Shown here piece by piece: positions 6,527 through 9,243 of a stretch of 9,243 nt of DNA. The position numbers were made by a program, and so were the translations under genes. Location of the stretch: the NCBI GenBank assembly GCA_002424635.1, contig DIKT01000034.1, positions 101,966 through 111,208 of the forward strand. The letters run 5' to 3'. The first letter of the stretch is position 1. Every line of letters begins with the position of its first letter. The notes under the pieces are model-generated. The model ran no database searches. It had not been told where the DNA came from and saw only the letters and a program-made list of their open reading frames with translations. The stretch is from Desulfobulbaceae bacterium UBA5611 (GTDB taxonomy: Bacteria; Desulfobacterota; Desulfobulbia; Desulfobulbales; Desulfocapsaceae).

Positions 6527-7513
6527 ATGAAGCTACCACCGCTGAAAATCGCCAATTTAACAGCTACCGTGCCCCTGATCCAGGGCGGCATGTCCATTCG
6601 CGTTTCTACCTCCGCCTTGGCGGCGCCCGTTGCCAATTGTGGCGGCATCGGCGTTATCGGCGGCTCCGGCATTCCCACGGAAGAGCTGAAGGCCGATATC
6701 CGCAAGGCCAAGACCATGACCGATGGCATTGTAGCGGTTAACATCATGTACGCCATGAAGGATTTTTACAATCTGGTGATGAGTTCCATCGAGGCCGGTG
6801 TCGATATGATTATCACCGGTGCCGGATTTTCCCGGGATATCTTCAAGATCGGCCGCGATCATAATACCCCCATTGTCATGATCGTCTCCTCGCCCGGTAT
6901 CGCCAAACTGGCCGAAAAGCTGGGAGCGGCGGCGATTATTGTCGAGGCCTGTGAGGCCGGCGGTCATCTTGGCACCGATCGTCCTTTGCGCGAGATCTTT
7001 CCGCCAATCCGGGATGTGATCACCAAGGTTCCTCTTATTGCCGCCGGCGGCATCACCAACGGTTATGAAATGGCAGAGATGATGGATAAGTATGGTGCTG
7101 ATGGTATCCAGATCGCCTCCCGTTTTGTCTTAAGCCAGGAATGTGATGTGGCTGACAGCTTCAAACAGACCTTTCTTGATGCCGGAAAAGACGATATTGT
7201 CCTTACCTCGTCGCCTGTGGGCATGCCGGGGCGGGCCATTAATACTCCTTTCATTCAGGCCATGACCCGCGGCGACGACCTCTCCACCAAACGATGTGAT
7301 TACAAATGCCTGAAAAAATGCGATCATCACTATTGCATCAGTGAGCGGCTCATGATGGCCAGAAACGGTAATGTCAATGAAGGGCTCGTTTTTTCCGGGG
7401 CCAATACCTATAAGATGAAAGAGATTCTGCCGGTGGCCGAAATATTTCGCCAATTTGTATCCCAGGCCGAATCAGTCTATAAAGAAGGCCGCGGTTTCAC
7501 TCCTTTAGCCTGA
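6527..7513 (+). CDS. NPD-family FMN oxidoreductase (nitronate monooxygenase/FabK-like) with four-cysteine motif
   Basis: A 328-residue cytoplasmic TIM-barrel flavoprotein of the nitronate monooxygenase / 2-nitropropane dioxygenase superfamily, which also includes enoyl-ACP reductase FabK. Family marks: IQGGMS near the N-terminus (18-23), the GG-x-G stretch at 39-46, ITGAG (96-100), CEAGGHLG (142-149) whose His147 matches the conserved active-site histidine, and the phosphate-binding IAAGGI (171-176) and GIQIASRF (193-200). Residues 257-270 contain C-x3-C-x3-C-x4-C (KRCDYKCLKKCDHHYC), absent from classical nitronate monooxygenases; I recall similar cysteine segments in uncharacterised homologues from anaerobes. 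It could bind an Fe-S cluster or zinc, or be redox active. Substrate cannot be read from sequence, so FabK-like reductase, nitronate oxidase and other NAD(P)H:flavin enzymes all remain possible. The start at 6527 rests on AGGAG ten bases upstream and on family length. pcnB follows after 19 bases and is probably co-transcribed. Confidence 0.88.
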   Translation: MKLPPLKIANLTATVPLIQGGMSIRVSTSALAAPVANCGGIGVIGGSGIPTEELKADIRKAKTMTDGIVAVNIMYAMKDFYNLVMSSIEAGVDMIITGAGFSRDIFKIGRDHNTPIVMIVSSPGIAKLAEKLGAAAIIVEACEAGGHLGTDRPLREIFPPIRDVITKVPLIAAGGITNGYEMAEMMDKYGADGIQIASRFVLSQECDVADSFKQTFLDAGKDDIVLTSSPVGMPGRAINTPFIQAMTRGDDLSTKRCDYKCLKKCDHHYCISERLMMARNGNVNEGLVFSGANTYKMKEILPVAEIFRQFVSQAESVYKEGRGFTPLA

Positions 7514-7532
7514 AAAAACTCTCCCATATTCT

Positions 7533-8933
7533 ATGCCCAGTCGAAAAAATAAACCCCAGCTCCAAGACAAGAGACCGGCTCTCGGACCACCGCGCATCCT
7601 CTTATCTGATGAGCATCCCATCAATCCGGGGATGATTGATGCAGACGCCCTGCTGGTCTTGCGCAAGCTGCAAGAAGCCGGCTTTCATGGTTATCTGGTG
7701 GGCGGCGGGGTCCGGGATTTGTACCTGGGCAAGACCCCTAAAGATTTCGATATCAGCACCAATGCCCATCCCGGACAGATCCGCAAGATTTTTCGTAACA
7801 GCATGACCATCGGCCGTCGTTTCCGGCTGGTCCAGGTGTTCTTTCGCAATGGCAAGACTATTGAAGTCTCCACTCTGCGCTCTCTTGATGAACATGATCT
7901 TGATGGTCCGGAAACCGTGCTGGCACCGAACAATACCTTCGGCAACCTGGAAGAGGATGCCCAGCGCCGGGATTTGACCATCAATTCGCTGTTCTACGAA
8001 ATAGAGCATAATACCATCATCGATTATGTCGGCGGCATTGATGACCTCAATCACCAAATTGTCCGCATCGTAGGCGATCCCGACAAGCGCATCAGCCGTG
8101 ATCCGGTGCGCATGCTGCGGGCCATCCGCCATGCCGCCCGCATCAATTTCACCATTGAACCGCTGAGCTGGCAGGCAATCTGCCGACACCATCACGAACT
8201 CGCCCTCTGCCCTCCTTCTCGGCTGCGTGATGAACTGTTCAAGGATCTGCACAGCGGTTCACTGCTCGACTGGTTTGACCTGGCGGCCGCCTCAGGCCTG
8301 TTTGGCAGTATTCTCGGGCTCTATAAGGACATGTTAGCCAAACCAGCTGATGATTTAAATCTGTCCTGCAAGCAACAGCTGACCAACCTGTTTACAGTCG
8401 TGGACCGGGTCACCAAAAAAATGACCGCCGCCCAGATCGGCCAACGGCTGCCCAATGAGTTTCTGCTCGCTTTGCTGCTGCTGCCCTGGGCTGCCTGCCG
8501 ATTTAATTTTATCAGACAGGAGATGAAAGGCTCCGCCGCTTACCAATTCAGCAAACAATTACGGGCGAGCCTGGATGATAAAATCGGCACGCAACTCAAT
8601 CTGCCCCGGACTACCCGGCAGGAGATCGTCAGCTTCATCGGCAATCTGCCCCTTTTCATCCAGCATCAGGATCAGGATGCCTGGCCGCTGTGGCTGACCC
8701 GGAAAAGTTATTTTAAAAATTGTCTGCTCTTTTTTCATTTTTATCAGGAATCCGGTGGGGGCCTGCCGGTGCCTGATAGTCTGCTCGATATTGTCCCTCC
8801 CCCTCCTATGCCGATACGCCACCCACGATCAGGATCCAGAGAAAAGCGTTCTTCCCGGCCGGGCAGTATGATACCGGCTCTTGCCTCAGACGCCCCCGGC
8901 GGTATTTTCGGCTTTAAAAAGAAACCGCTCTAA
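7533..8933 (+). CDS. pcnB: PcnB-type poly(A) polymerase (class II nucleotidyltransferase)
   Basis: A 466-residue template-independent polymerase that adds adenosines to RNA 3' ends, marking them for decay; E. coli PAP I is nearly the same length. The head domain has GYLVGGGVRDLYLGKTPKDFDI (residues 53-74) with metal-binding D71 and D73, a third acidic residue E111 (IEVSTLR), RRDLTINSLFY (145-155), and the neck motif DPVRMLRAIRHAARI (190-204). IGRRFRLVQV (93-102) fits the signature reported to separate bacterial poly(A) polymerases from CCA-adding enzymes, which otherwise share these motifs. The C-terminal tail (about 428-466) is basic and serine-rich, as in RNA-binding PAP tails. The ATG at 7533 has no clear Shine-Dalgarno sequence; the first residues before the conserved E-H-P-I segment (27-30) are of uncertain length, and translation may be coupled to the gene 19 bases upstream. 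The ATG at codon 34 would remove conserved sequence and is unlikely. Confidence 0.9.
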   Translation: MPSRKNKPQLQDKRPALGPPRILLSDEHPINPGMIDADALLVLRKLQEAGFHGYLVGGGVRDLYLGKTPKDFDISTNAHPGQIRKIFRNSMTIGRRFRLVQVFFRNGKTIEVSTLRSLDEHDLDGPETVLAPNNTFGNLEEDAQRRDLTINSLFYEIEHNTIIDYVGGIDDLNHQIVRIVGDPDKRISRDPVRMLRAIRHAARINFTIEPLSWQAICRHHHELALCPPSRLRDELFKDLHSGSLLDWFDLAAASGLFGSILGLYKDMLAKPADDLNLSCKQQLTNLFTVVDRVTKKMTAAQIGQRLPNEFLLALLLLPWAACRFNFIRQEMKGSAAYQFSKQLRASLDDKIGTQLNLPRTTRQEIVSFIGNLPLFIQHQDQDAWPLWLTRKSYFKNCLLFFHFYQESGGGLPVPDSLLDIVPPPPMPIRHPRSGSREKRSSRPGSMIPALASDAPGGIFGFKKKPL

Positions 8934-9083
8934 ACCACTAGCAACACTTAAGTGTAGTAACTCAAATTCGATCTGACAATTCTCCAAATCAGATTTAAGC
9001 AAACCTGACACTGTCAGGAATAGTCTCAACTTGACCACTTGGTCTACCCTTTAACATTGGCAACACGAACCTTCAATGTCCGG
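8934..9083. repeat. Palindrome-rich intergenic region after pcnB
   Basis: After the pcnB stop this 150-base stretch carries several short inverted repeats: ACACTTAAGTGT (8944-8955, perfect), ATCTGA/TCAGAT (8971-8976 with 8989-8994, 12-base loop), AAATCAGATTT (8986-8996), CCTGACA-C-TGTCAGG (9004-9018, perfect 7-bp arms) and GACCA-CT-TGGTC (9033-9044). None is followed by a T-run, so none is a standard intrinsic terminator. They could be operator half-sites for a gene to the right, or part of a mobile-element end. The region is also more AT-rich than the neighbouring genes. Function is unknown. Confidence 0.4.
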
Positions 9084-9243
9084 ATGCACGATATGGTGTG
9101 GTATCAACCATTGCGCCTTAAAGCGCTGCCAGAGGACGGTAAACGAGACAAGGATTTCCCCGCTCGATTAGAAGAAATTATCAAAAAGTCGAAGACGTCC
9201 CTTGTTCTCTGGAATGTCGAGCATTTGCGGCGGTTAAGGCTGC
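9084..9243 (+). CDS. Unidentified open frame, partial at right edge
   Basis: An open frame with no stop from just after a TAG at 9021-9023 to the window end. The first ATG is at 9084 and another in-frame ATG at 9093; neither has a clear ribosome-binding site. The 53 visible residues (MHDMVWYQPLRLKALPEDGK and onward) have a protein-like mix of W, Y, D, E and K, with a charged middle (DKDFPARLEEIIKKSK) and a W-N-V-E-H-L segment near the edge. I do not recognise the family. The frame also reads plausibly upstream of the ATG, so the true start may be earlier at a TTG or the 5' end may be degraded. A shorter competing ATG frame at 9076 stops after about 31 codons, and a minus-strand frame across the same bases is serine/arginine-rich and looks like a shadow. 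Confidence 0.35.
   Translation, partial: MHDMVWYQPLRLKALPEDGKRDKDFPARLEEIIKKSKTSLVLWNVEHLRRLRL

Overview
The window looks like ordinary chromosomal DNA from a Gram-negative bacterium, most plausibly an anaerobic member of the Desulfobacterota (the former Deltaproteobacteria, perhaps near Desulfobulbales). This placement is an impression from the style of the proteins: a non-discriminating AspRS, a HisRS with a cysteine-rich insertion, an NPD/FabK-like flavoenzyme with a cysteine cluster, and a long PhoR. No 16S or other marker is present. Coding density is high. There are no tRNA or rRNA genes, no CRISPR array and no recognisable transposase.

Layout. The left two thirds is read leftward (minus strand), in transcription order: hisS (6257 to 4998), aspS (4971 to 3187), a phoR-type sensor histidine kinase (3021 to 1216), then a pstS-type phosphate-binding protein (start 812) that runs off the left edge. 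hisS and aspS are 26 bases apart and look like one operon. A large hairpin (3131-3175) sits just after aspS and separates it from phoR. A 403-base gene-free leader lies between phoR and pstS. The right third is read rightward: an NPD-family flavin oxidoreductase (6527-7513), then 19 bases later a PcnB-type poly(A) polymerase (7533-8933). The two transcription units diverge from 6258-6526, where each has a plausible sigma-70 promoter. The last 310 bases hold a run of short palindromes and the first part of an unrecognised open frame that leaves the window.

How the genes relate. hisS and aspS charge tRNAs. The AspRS carries the two anticodon-domain residues typical of non-discriminating enzymes, so it probably also makes Asp-tRNA(Asn) for a GatCAB amidotransferase encoded elsewhere. 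PhoR and PstS belong to phosphate-starvation sensing and high-affinity phosphate uptake. The partner regulator PhoB and the rest of the Pst transporter are not in view and would most likely lie to the left. The PcnB homologue would add poly(A) tails to RNA 3' ends. The neighbouring flavoenzyme has no obvious link to it beyond probable co-transcription.

I did not find a convincing undescribed system. The points most worth a second look are the 18-bp hairpin without a U-tract after aspS, the four-cysteine motif in the flavoenzyme, the predicted tRNA-dependent Asn route, and the palindrome-rich right end with its unidentified open frame.
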